From NCBI GenBank assembly GCA_035259145.1, contig DATFWQ010000334.1:1-12643 (forward strand): a stretch of DNA of 12,643 nt, written 5' to 3'. How positions within the stretch are numbered: the stretch's first letter is position 1; each line of letters opens with the position of its first letter. Positions 1 through 5,525 of the stretch are shown here, in pieces. The translations under genes were made by a program, and so were the position numbers. Origin of the DNA: CF-161 sp035259145. Its GTDB lineage: Bacteria > Chloroflexota > Dormibacteria > Dormibacterales > Dormibacteraceae. The notes under the pieces were generated by a model, which worked only from the letters and a program-made list of their open reading frames with translations, made no database searches and was not told the DNA's origin.

Positions 1-170
1 GCCTCGACGCTGGTCGGGCCGAACACCGCCCCCATGAACGGAAGCGCCGAGTCCATCAGCTCCGGGACCTGAGCCAGGGCAGACGCGATCGGGCCTGGAT
101 CCCCACGCTCGTAGAAGGGCCGCGCGAGCAGCGGCGCTCGCTCCGCCGTCAGCAGCTCGATCTTCGCCAT
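1..170 (-). CDS. Carboxymuconolactone decarboxylase / AhpD-like family protein, N-terminal part (cut by window edge)
   Basis: Only the first 56 codons are in the window; the gene runs off the left edge. The ATG lies at 168-170, two bases after the TGA of the upstream glycosyltransferase. An AGGAGG (complement of 181-186) ends ten bases before it, so the start is well supported and translation is probably coupled. The visible part begins MAKIELL and contains a stretch like VPELMDSALPFMGAVFGP, which resembles the N-terminal helices of CMD/AhpD-like proteins. The catalytic cysteine region of that family would lie outside the window, so neither peroxidase activity nor the subfamily can be judged. 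It is the last visible gene of the overlapping minus-strand run. CMD-like proteins are known to sit beside DUF2064 proteins in some arsenosugar-type loci, but no ArsS or ArsM is seen here. The family call is moderate and the function unknown. Confidence 0.55.
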   Translation of the reverse strand, partial: MAKIELLTAERAPLLARPFYERGDPGPIASALAQVPELMDSALPFMGAVFGPTSVE

Positions 171-172
171 GA

Positions 173-1537
173 TCACCCAGCCTCCTGCTTCGAGGGTGGC
201 ACCCTCTCGGAATGTCGTCGCTCTGCCAGCCAGTTGACGACTGCGGGGGCCGCCCAGGGGTCTTCCTGGAGCCGCCTGGCCAGGCACTCGAGATCTGCCA
301 GGGTGTCGACGTCCAGCCAGGGCTCCAGCTCGACCGGGGCGCCCAGCGCCGACCTGGTGTGCTCGAGCACGCCCGGACCGCCCATCGGGACCTGCAGGAA
401 TGCCCTTCGCCGGCTGTCGACGGGAAACGCCCGCCGCAGGCCGACCAGGTAGTAGCCACCATCTTCGCATGGGCCCAGCACAGCAGGCGCCGATCGCAGC
501 GCCTCGACGGCCAGCAGCAGGCGCTCGACCGGCAGCGTCGGGGTGTCGGCACTGACTGCGACCGTGTACGGGGCAGGCAGCTCCGAGACCTCGAACAGCG
601 CTTGCCCCAGTCCGGGCCTGCTCTGCGCCAGGCAGGGCAGGCCGGTCAGTTCGCGGACGGCTACCGCGTCAGCGGGCGAGGGCACCATTGCGAGCACGTC
701 CAGCCCCGCCTCCCGGCCGGCTGCGAGCAAGGTACGGGCCGAGTCCTGCAGGCTGGCCGTCCAGAAGCCATGGGCGGCCGCGACCCCGATATCCTCCGCG
801 AGCCGAGTCTTGTAGTGGCCGCGCCGGGGCGCCTTGGCCATCATGACCAGCAGACCCCGACCCCGGGTCGCGGAGCGGGCCTGCCCCAGCATGGCGAGGC
901 CGGCCAGCATTGACGGGACCAGCCGCCCTGACACCTTGCTCTCGCCGCCGACCCGCGGATGGAAGCCGACCGGTACCTCCGCCACGCGCATCGCGGGGTG
1001 CGCCAGGGCGCGGCCGACAAGCTCGACGGTCCAGCCGTAGCCGGTCTCGCCTGGTCCGATGGCAGCCAGCGCATCAGCCCTTACCACCTTGAATGGTGGA
1101 ACGTCACGCACCTTTTGGCACGTCCTTGCCCGCAGAAGCGCGCATATCAAGCAGTTTCCGAACCGCGCGTGCCACGGCAGCGCGCCCGGGCCGATCCGCT
1201 GGCGCCTACCGAGGACCAGGTCCGCGGCACCGGCCGCCGCTGCCACCCGGGGCAGGTCCGCAGGATCGCACGACCCGTCGCCGTCCAGGAAGGCGATCAG
1301 ATCGTGCCCGCGGGCAGCGAGGGCGCCGGTCAGGCTGGCCTGGCCGTAGCCCCGGCGTGGCTCCTCGATCACGCTGGCACCGGCCTCCCGCGACGCGTCC
1401 TGGGTGCCATCGGTCGAGCCGGGATCGACCACGTATACGCAGCAGGCGCCGGCAGCGAGCAGCCCGCTCACGACGCCTCCGATCGCCGCGACCTCGTTCC
1501 AGGCCGGAACCACCGCCGCCAGCCTGTGCTCAACCAC
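173..1537 (-). CDS. GT2 glycosyltransferase (DPM-like) fused to a DUF2064/TIGR04282-like domain
   Basis: I chose the GTG at 1535-1537, overlapping the upstream stop by 8 bases, because the GT2 fold begins a few residues later; the upstream reading merely shadows DUF2079. This gives 454 residues. Residues 6-220 are a GT2 domain: VVPAWNE at 9-15, VVDPGSTDGT at 36-45 (the common form is VDDGSTDGT), DGD at 85-87 for metal and nucleotide sugar, and GGESKVSG at 197-204, typical of polyprenyl-phosphate sugar synthases. Residues 229-454 are a second GT-A-like domain: MAKAPRRGHYKTRL at 233-246, then SADTPTLP, LGPCEDGGYYLVGL and WLDVDTLADL, all signatures of DUF2064. No membrane anchor is evident. Family knowledge suggests the first domain loads a sugar on a lipid carrier; the DUF2064 domain is nucleotidyltransferase-like with unproven chemistry. 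Gene order places it just after DUF2079 and before the CMD-like gene. The substrate is unknown. Confidence 0.85.
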   Translation of the reverse strand: MVEHRLAAVVPAWNEVAAIGGVVSGLLAAGACCVYVVDPGSTDGTQDASREAGASVIEEPRRGYGQASLTGALAARGHDLIAFLDGDGSCDPADLPRVAAAAGAADLVLGRRQRIGPGALPWHARFGNCLICALLRARTCQKVRDVPPFKVVRADALAAIGPGETGYGWTVELVGRALAHPAMRVAEVPVGFHPRVGGESKVSGRLVPSMLAGLAMLGQARSATRGRGLLVMMAKAPRRGHYKTRLAEDIGVAAAHGFWTASLQDSARTLLAAGREAGLDVLAMVPSPADAVAVRELTGLPCLAQSRPGLGQALFEVSELPAPYTVAVSADTPTLPVERLLLAVEALRSAPAVLGPCEDGGYYLVGLRRAFPVDSRRRAFLQVPMGGPGVLEHTRSALGAPVELEPWLDVDTLADLECLARRLQEDPWAAPAVVNWLAERRHSERVPPSKQEAG

Positions 1538-2957
1538 CGGCAGGACCCCAGAGCTGGAAGCGGCCGTCGTCGCAAAGCAGCCGCCGTCCTTGACCTGGCA
1601 GATCGGCCAGGACGCGGTTCCGGTCTGGACGTGAGATGTAATCGGGCAGCCGGCCCGAGCGGTCCACGACTGCAAAGTCTCCGGGGCGGGCATCCGGCAG
1701 AAGCCGCAGCACCGGTCGAGAGGCGAGCGCGGCGGCGGTGCTGTCATCGGCGGCGGTCGGCGCTGTGGCGGGCAGCCTCGCTGTGCACGCGTGCAGGCGA
1801 GCCAGCGCCGGGGTGGGGTGCATCACGTCCACGCCTGGCAGGGGCCCAACAACTACACCCAGAACCAGCGCCGGGACGCTCATTCCAGCGATGGAGGCGG
1901 CGGGAAGCCGCTCCGGCAAGCGGCGGGCGCCTAGCCCGGCCGCAACGAGCAGCGGGACGACCAGAGGCAGCGCGTACTGGAGGCGAAGGTCGGGCTGCGG
2001 CCCATGAGCGCTCAGCAGGTCGGCAGCCAGCGGCGGCAGCGCCAGCGTCAGCCAGCCGGGACGCAGCAGCGGCAGGCCGGCGAGGCAGGCGACCATGCTT
2101 CCAAAGGCAAGCCAGCCCGCGGGGTTGGCCAGCGCGTGCGCGATCTGTCCGGCTGACGCGGCGTGGAGCCAGCGATAGTAGGAGTCGACCTGGCTGACGA
2201 CGGACCCCCTGAGTGCAGGCATCACCGCGTACTCGATGGCGACGCCCCACGACACGGCAACACCGGCCAGGCCGGCTGCCGGGAGACGTGAGGGCCCGTG
2301 GAAGAAGAGCAGCGCGCCCACCACGGCTACCGCGTAGCCCTGGTCCTCCTTCGCGAGCAGGGCCACGATCGCCAGGGCCCAGCAGGCGACCCAGCGGCCG
2401 CGCAGCCCAGCCCAACCGGCGAGCAGAACGAGTGGGAGGGCCAGGACCTCGGTGTGGAAGCCGGCCCGGGCGGCCTCCTGCAGCGCCGACCAGAACGGCA
2501 GCGGGGCGGCGAGAGCGGCCGCCAGCCAGCCGCGACCGCGGGTCGACGGACCCCCTCCCCCGGCTTCGCCGGGTACTCCCCCGACTGCGCGGGGGAGAGT
2601 CAGCGCATCGAGGAAGAGGTAGGCGGCTGGGGCGGTGGCGGCTATGGCCAGAGCGTTGAGCAGGCTGAGCAGCCGTGCGTCCGCCGAGAGCCGCTCCAGC
2701 AGCGCGGGCACCGCAAGCAGGGGCTCGAAGTGCAGGCCGAGGAAGTTGGCGGGAAAGAAGCTGCTCGAGAAACCTCCGCCGTGGCCGGCGTTCCAGACGA
2801 CCTGCTGGAAGAACGCCGTGTCGTAGGCGGGCAGCAGCAACGCGTCAGCCCGGCTGAGCAGGGTCCAGCCGAACAGGGTGGCAGCCGCGGCGGCAGCTGC
2901 CAGGGGCAAGACGCCTGGCCGGAGGGCGCCGTTCAATACATCCAGCGGGTGCCACAT
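1530..2957 (-). CDS. DUF2079 family polytopic membrane protein (GT-C-like)
   Basis: A 475-residue protein with many hydrophobic segments. The N-terminal part matches the DUF2079 pattern: a first helix at about 16-34, then AYDTAFFQQVVWN at 44-56 with Asp46 in the first outer loop, and HFEPLLAVPALLERL at 76-90. QVDSYYRW appears near the middle. DUF2079 proteins resemble GT-C glycosyltransferases, which take sugars from lipid carriers outside the membrane, so Asp46 is the candidate catalytic residue; this is inference. The ATG at 2955-2957 overlaps the radical SAM gene by 25 bases and has no clear ribosome-binding site. A TTG at 2934-2936 overlapping that gene's TGA is an alternative start that would remove 7 residues. 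Residues 121-136 are encoded by a GC palindrome pair that looks inserted (listed separately). The last 8 bases overlap the GT2 start. Confidence 0.78.
   Translation of the reverse strand: MWHPLDVLNGALRPGVLPLAAAAAAATLFGWTLLSRADALLLPAYDTAFFQQVVWNAGHGGGFSSSFFPANFLGLHFEPLLAVPALLERLSADARLLSLLNALAIAATAPAAYLFLDALTLPRAVGGVPGEAGGGGPSTRGRGWLAAALAAPLPFWSALQEAARAGFHTEVLALPLVLLAGWAGLRGRWVACWALAIVALLAKEDQGYAVAVVGALLFFHGPSRLPAAGLAGVAVSWGVAIEYAVMPALRGSVVSQVDSYYRWLHAASAGQIAHALANPAGWLAFGSMVACLAGLPLLRPGWLTLALPPLAADLLSAHGPQPDLRLQYALPLVVPLLVAAGLGARRLPERLPAASIAGMSVPALVLGVVVGPLPGVDVMHPTPALARLHACTARLPATAPTAADDSTAAALASRPVLRLLPDARPGDFAVVDRSGRLPDYISRPDRNRVLADLPGQGRRLLCDDGRFQLWGPAGG
2551..2597. repeat. Two-hairpin GC palindromic element lying in frame inside the DUF2079 gene
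   Basis: Two adjacent perfect hairpins occupy 47 bases. The first has arms CCCGGC (2559-2564) and GCCGGG (2568-2573) with loop TTC. The second has 8-base arms CTCCCCCG (2576-2583) and CGGGGGAG (2590-2597) with a 6-base loop. A run of C and T at 2551-2558 leads in. On the minus strand it encodes roughly residues 121-136 of the membrane protein, a Gly-rich loop (VGGVPGEAGGGG) between two hydrophobic segments. The frame stays open. It looks like a REP-type or RPE-like repeat inserted in a tolerant loop. Only one copy is in this window, so repeat status is unproven. Confidence 0.5.
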
Positions 2958-3904
2958 CCGCGGCAGGGTTCGGGTGGCTCGTCCGATGCATGTGCACGCC
3001 GGAAGGCCTCGTACTCGGCGCCGCTCCAGATCCGCGCGACCGGGCGCTCGAATACGTTGCCCATGATGATTCCCGAGTAGTCACGCGTGGCGAATGGCGC
3101 GATGCAGCACGGCAGCACGTTGCCGTTGGCCGTCACGTATGTCGAGCGCCAGGGCCGGGTGCATCCCGACCACGGGCGCCTGGAGTCGACCGGTCGAAGG
3201 GAATCCCCAGCGCCCATGCGACCGGTCCCCACCAGAGCGACCCCGAATCGGGAGGCCGCCTCCTCGCAGCGAGCCATCAGCTCGTCGTCTGTATGTCCCA
3301 TGACCGACTGCCCCTCCGACGCCAGGCCCCTGTCGAAGTGGACGAGGCGCTGCAGCACCACAGACGACACTCCGATCTCAGCCGCTCGTTTGATGACGGC
3401 AGGCAGCTGGGCCAGGTTTTCCCGCATCGCCATGAAGAAGAGCGAGACTCGTGGGCGCTCCACGCCACGCTGCCGCAGGTAGACGCAGAATTCCGCCGTC
3501 CGTCGCATTGCCCTGGCGTAGCCGTCGACGCCCCTGATCGACCGGTACGTACGTGAGTCAGCTGCGTCCATGCTGACCCGCAGCTCGTCGAGGCCCGCCT
3601 CGACGAGGCGCTCCGCCAGGCTGTGGTGCAGCGCTAAGGCATTGGTGTTGAAGAGCACTCGTGCACCCCGCCGGTTGGCTTCGGCCACCATCAGCGGGAG
3701 GTCGCGAGCCAGCAGGGGCTCTCCCACCCCGTGGAGCACGACCCGCTCAACCCCCGGGAACTGGTCCAGGATGTGGACGAATCGCGCGAGGTCCAGATCA
3801 GCCTCGGGCTCTCGCTGGAAGAATGTTCGCGGGCAGGTCTGGCAGAGTTCGTTGCAGCGGTTGGTCGGCTCGATGTAAACCTCCCGCGGTGTTAGGCCGG
3901 TCAC
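2933..3904 (-). CDS. Radical SAM protein with SPASM-like C-terminal cysteine domain
   Basis: The start is taken as GTG at 3902-3904, overlapping the upstream TGA in the GTGA manner, giving 323 residues. The upstream in-frame extension is a shadow of the DoxX-like gene. Cys17, Cys21 and Cys24 form the CxxxCxxC that binds the 4Fe-4S cluster cleaving S-adenosylmethionine; Glu62 is in a GEP motif (61-63). The C-terminal part has Cys248, Cys266, Cys267, Cys314 and Cys317, set as in SPASM or related domains that bind an auxiliary cluster (GNVLPCC at 261-267, PCRGC at 313-317). These are seen directly. Relatives modify peptides, sugars or cofactors. No short precursor-peptide gene is evident next to it, so a sugar or small-molecule substrate is as likely as a peptide. 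It is the second gene of a five-gene overlapping run with membrane and glycosyltransferase partners. Confidence 0.85.
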   Translation of the reverse strand: MTGLTPREVYIEPTNRCNELCQTCPRTFFQREPEADLDLARFVHILDQFPGVERVVLHGVGEPLLARDLPLMVAEANRRGARVLFNTNALALHHSLAERLVEAGLDELRVSMDAADSRTYRSIRGVDGYARAMRRTAEFCVYLRQRGVERPRVSLFFMAMRENLAQLPAVIKRAAEIGVSSVVLQRLVHFDRGLASEGQSVMGHTDDELMARCEEAASRFGVALVGTGRMGAGDSLRPVDSRRPWSGCTRPWRSTYVTANGNVLPCCIAPFATRDYSGIIMGNVFERPVARIWSGAEYEAFRRAHASDEPPEPCRGCGTRWMY

Positions 3905-4401
3905 CCGAAGGCCGCCCCGAGCGTGCTGCCCCTCCTCCAGAACACCGCATCGAGCCCGTAGAACCGCCCTGGTCGCATGAAGGCCAGGCAGATGAGCGTG
4001 ACCCACTCAACCGGGTACTCGTACAACCAGTGGCCGTTGAAAAACGTGGCAAACCAGAGGTGAAGCGCCAGCAGCGCGGCCAGGAGTGCGCCCAGCGGCG
4101 CCGCCAGGCCGAGGATCAGCAAGGCGCCGGCCGTCATCTCGGTCGCTCCGACGAGCGGGCCGACCACGGCCCAGTTGGGGACGAGCACGTTGAAGACGAG
4201 GTCGTGATAGAGAGTGACGGGGTGGTTTTTGACCTCGTGGACCAGGATCGCCCTGGCGCCGTCGCTGTCGATCAGGAAGAAACCGCCGGGAAGGTGGCCC
4301 AGCCCAGGGACGACCTTAGCAAGCCCGTTCGTGAAATACACCAGGCCCCAGAAGACGCGGAGAGCGGCGATCGCCAGTCCCATATGGCCCCATGATGTCA
4401 C
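3901..4401 (-). CDS. DoxX-like small integral membrane protein
   Basis: A 166-residue protein with about four membrane segments. The first is near residues 8-24 (LAIAALRVFWGLVYFTNGLAK), as in DoxX/DoxD and related quinone-associated proteins. Later helices lie near 76-98, 100-116 and 128-142, with FFNGHWLYEYPVEW between the last two. Two starts are possible: GTG at 4399-4401 (used here) and ATG at 4381-4383. The ATG has GGGG four bases upstream and still keeps the whole first helix, so the shorter form of 160 residues is quite possible. It is the first gene of the minus-strand run and is divergent from the aromatic leader and DAHP synthase, so both promoters must fit within roughly 4383-4450. 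DoxX-like proteins have varied roles, and none can be assigned here. The exact subfamily is uncertain. Confidence 0.65.
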   Translation of the reverse strand: MTSWGHMGLAIAALRVFWGLVYFTNGLAKVVPGLGHLPGGFFLIDSDGARAILVHEVKNHPVTLYHDLVFNVLVPNWAVVGPLVGATEMTAGALLILGLAAPLGALLAALLALHLWFATFFNGHWLYEYPVEWVTLICLAFMRPGRFYGLDAVFWRRGSTLGAAFG

Positions 4402-4407
4402 TCACAT

Positions 4408-4437
4408 CTGACGGCGGCGTTACACCGGTGCTAAGCT
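4408..4437 (+). promoter_or_regulatory. Candidate promoter for the aromatic leader and DAHP synthase
   Basis: A CTGACG at 4408-4413 resembles the -35 box TTGACA/G. An 18-base spacer separates it from TAAGCT at 4432-4437, which fits TANNNT for -10. Transcription would begin near 4443-4445, only about 5 to 7 bases before the leader ATG at 4450. That agrees with the absence of a Shine-Dalgarno sequence there and implies a nearly leaderless message. The boxes are weak matches found by eye. Confidence 0.35.
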
Positions 4438-4440
4438 TCC

Positions 4441-4461
4441 GGGTCTGTCATGGGCAGACCC
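4441..4461 (+). other. Hairpin with the leader ATG in its loop
   Basis: The arms GGGTCTGTC (4441-4449) and GGCAGACCC (4453-4461) form nine pairs, one of them T-G, with the leader start codon ATG as the three-base loop. If transcription starts upstream of 4441, the fold could slow initiation at the leader. If it starts near 4444, as the candidate promoter suggests, the fold would be partly lost. Confidence 0.4.
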
Positions 4462-4530
4462 AGCGACTGGCGCTATTACTCGTTTTTCTGCTTTACCGGG
4501 CCGGCGGGAGGCCGGAGCCGGACGAAGTAG
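4450..4530 (+). CDS. Aromatic-rich leader peptide upstream of DAHP synthase
   Basis: A 26-codon frame runs from ATG at 4450-4452 to TAG at 4528-4530. It begins MGRPSDWRYYSFFCFTG. Residues 7-15 hold one Trp, two Tyr and three Phe, so all three products of the shikimate pathway are clustered in nine codons, just upstream of the gene for the pathway's first enzyme. Such clusters are the hallmark of ribosome-stalling leaders, as in trpL and pheL. There is no good ribosome-binding site, but the candidate promoter would start the RNA 5-7 bases before the ATG. Downstream sequence has competing GC-rich pairings (listed separately). The cluster is seen directly; the attenuator role is inference but fits composition, place and target. 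Translation has not been shown. Confidence 0.72.
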   Translation: MGRPSDWRYYSFFCFTGPAGGRSRTK

Positions 4531-4610
4531 CGCACCCCCTCGTCCCCGCTCCCCCGCCGGCCGGGCTCTGGCGGACGGGGTGGAGTGAACAGACAGGAGT
4601 GACGAGGAGC
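4499..4610 (+). promoter_or_regulatory. Candidate attenuator region: competing RNA pairings before DAHP synthase
   Basis: Three pairings can be drawn by eye. A: GGCCGGCGGG (4499-4508, inside the leader frame) with CCCGCCGGCC (4553-4562), ten perfect pairs. B: CACCC plus CGTCC (4533-4537 and 4541-4545) with GGACGGGGTG (4573-4582), ten pairs with a three-base bulge. C: CCTCGTC (4538-4544) with GACGAGG (4601-4607), seven pairs covering the purine-rich site just before the ATG at 4611. A crosses B, and B and C share 4541-4544, so they exclude one another. A ribosome paused at the aromatic codons or at the TAG would mask different arms. No clear U-tract follows any hairpin, which leans towards control of translation or Rho-dependent termination. 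Not folded computationally. Confidence 0.45.
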
Positions 4611-5417
4611 ATGCTGGGACTTGAACGACCAAGAGTCGAACGCCGGCGCGCTGTGCGCGTCGGCAACCTTACGGTTGGAGGCTCCCGGCCGGCACTGGTC
4701 GCTGGACCCTGCTCCGTGGAACCGGGCTACGTGGAGCAGGCGCTGGCGCTGGCGGGCGCCGGCGTCGACGCGCTGAGGGCCGGGATCTTCAAGCCCCGGA
4801 CCCACCCCGACAGCTTCCAGGGCATGGGCCTGGTGGCGATGCCGCTCCTGGAGGAGGTTAAGCGCCGGACCGGCCTGCCCCTGATCTCGGAGGTCTTGAG
4901 CGCCCAGGATGCGGAGGCGCTCGGCGACCGCGTCGATGGCTACCAGGTCGGCGCCCGCAACATGCAAAACTACCGGCTCCTGGAGGCCCTGGGCGACCTG
5001 GGGCGGCCCGTTGTGTTGAAGCGTGGCTTTTCGGCGACCATCGACGAGTGGGTGGCGGCGTCCGAGTACGTCAGGCGCCGGGGCAACGACAACGTCATCC
5101 TTTGCGAGCGCGGTATCCGGACGTTCGAGACGCGGACGAGGAACACACTGGACATCAGCGCCGTCGTGGTGGCGAGAGGACTGACCGACCTTCCCGTGAT
5201 TGTGGATCCGAGCCACGCCGCCGGACGCCGGGAGTGGGTGCCGGCGCTTGCGCTGGCCGCGCTCGCAGCCGGCGCCGACGGGCTGCTGGTGGAGGCGCAC
5301 CCGACGCCGGCTCTGGCCTGGTCGGACGGGCCGCAGGCGATCACTCTGGAGGCGCTGAAGGGCCTGGTGGAGGCGGTTCGGCTGACACCGGCGCCGACCA
5401 CGGCTCCCGACCCGTGA
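4611..5417 (+). CDS. aroF: 3-deoxy-7-phosphoheptulonate (DAHP) synthase, short type I-beta form
   Basis: The enzyme joins phosphoenolpyruvate and erythrose 4-phosphate in the first step of the shikimate pathway, in the cytoplasm. From ATG at 4611 it has 268 residues. The motifs are complete: AGPCS at 31-35, FKPRT at 60-64, GARNMQN at 114-120, LKRGF at 136-140, CERGIRTFE at 165-173 and DPSH at 199-202. Likely metal ligands are Cys34, His202, Glu228 and Asp239. The N-terminal ferredoxin-like regulatory domain found in Thermotoga-type relatives is absent; only about 25 residues precede the barrel. Start choice: AGGAG at 4595-4599 lies eleven bases before this ATG, while GAGGAG at 4604-4609 is only one base away. 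An in-frame GTG at 4599 would add four residues. A longer reading to 4392 is rejected because it passes through the leader region and has no conserved content. A leader and candidate attenuator precede the gene. Confidence 0.93.
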   Translation: MLGLERPRVERRRAVRVGNLTVGGSRPALVAGPCSVEPGYVEQALALAGAGVDALRAGIFKPRTHPDSFQGMGLVAMPLLEEVKRRTGLPLISEVLSAQDAEALGDRVDGYQVGARNMQNYRLLEALGDLGRPVVLKRGFSATIDEWVAASEYVRRRGNDNVILCERGIRTFETRTRNTLDISAVVVARGLTDLPVIVDPSHAAGRREWVPALALAALAAGADGLLVEAHPTPALAWSDGPQAITLEALKGLVEAVRLTPAPTTAPDP

Positions 5418-5420
5418 CGC

Positions 5421-5512
5421 TTGCGTAATTCCTGAGGCCCGGGAGCACAGCATTCGTACATTTGCGTAGTTGCGGCGGCGCGGGAGCACCGCATTTGTAC
5501 ATTTGTGCGGTT
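5421..5512. repeat. 41-bp tandem repeat, two full units plus about ten bases, in a convergent gap
   Basis: Unit 1 is 5421-5461 and unit 2 is 5462-5502; they match at 34 of 41 positions. A third, partial unit starts at 5503 (TTGTGCGGTT, compare TTGCGTAGTT). Shared blocks are TTGCGTA, CGGGAGCAC and GTACATTTG. The array sits between the DAHP synthase stop (5415-5417) and the end of the crotonase gene (5526), which converge. It has no clear dyad and no unique spacers. It may be a small interspersed or minisatellite-like repeat; its function is unknown. Confidence 0.8.
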
Positions 5513-5515
5513 CCG

Positions 5516-5525
5516 GGTCGCGACC
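5516..5525. other. 10-bp perfect palindrome next to the crotonase stop codon
   Basis: GGTCGCGACC is its own reverse complement and directly abuts the TGA (complement of 5526-5528) of the minus-strand gene. It could help end convergent transcripts, but it has no loop and no U-tract, so it may be chance in GC-rich DNA. Confidence 0.25.

Noticed and set aside
959..2197. 412-codon plus-strand open frame opposite the GT2 and DUF2079 genes
   Set aside because: Its product is Arg/Ala/Gly-rich without domains and it overlies two well-supported minus-strand genes; long shadow frames are usual at this GC content.
173..4401. Arsenosugar biosynthesis locus
   Set aside because: DUF2064 and CMD-like proteins fit, but the radical SAM protein has a SPASM-like tail rather than the ArsS type and no ArsM methyltransferase is in view; the missing neighbours may lie outside the window.
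2933..4401. RiPP precursor peptide next to the radical SAM gene
   Set aside because: The genes overlap end to end, so there is no room for a short precursor on that strand, and I see no Cys- or Gly-rich short frame beside it.
4441..4486. Intrinsic terminator made of the 4441-4461 hairpin and the T run at 4481-4485
   Set aside because: The T run is about 20 bases from the stem and encodes the Phe codons of the leader, so it is not a terminator tail.
4392..4610. N-terminal extension of the DAHP synthase reading frame
   Set aside because: The added residues have no match to the family, cross the leader region in another frame, and the ribosome-binding sequences lie next to 4611.
5421..5512. 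CRISPR-like array
   Set aside because: The units are directly adjacent without unique spacers, differ at 7 of 41 positions, and no cas gene is present.
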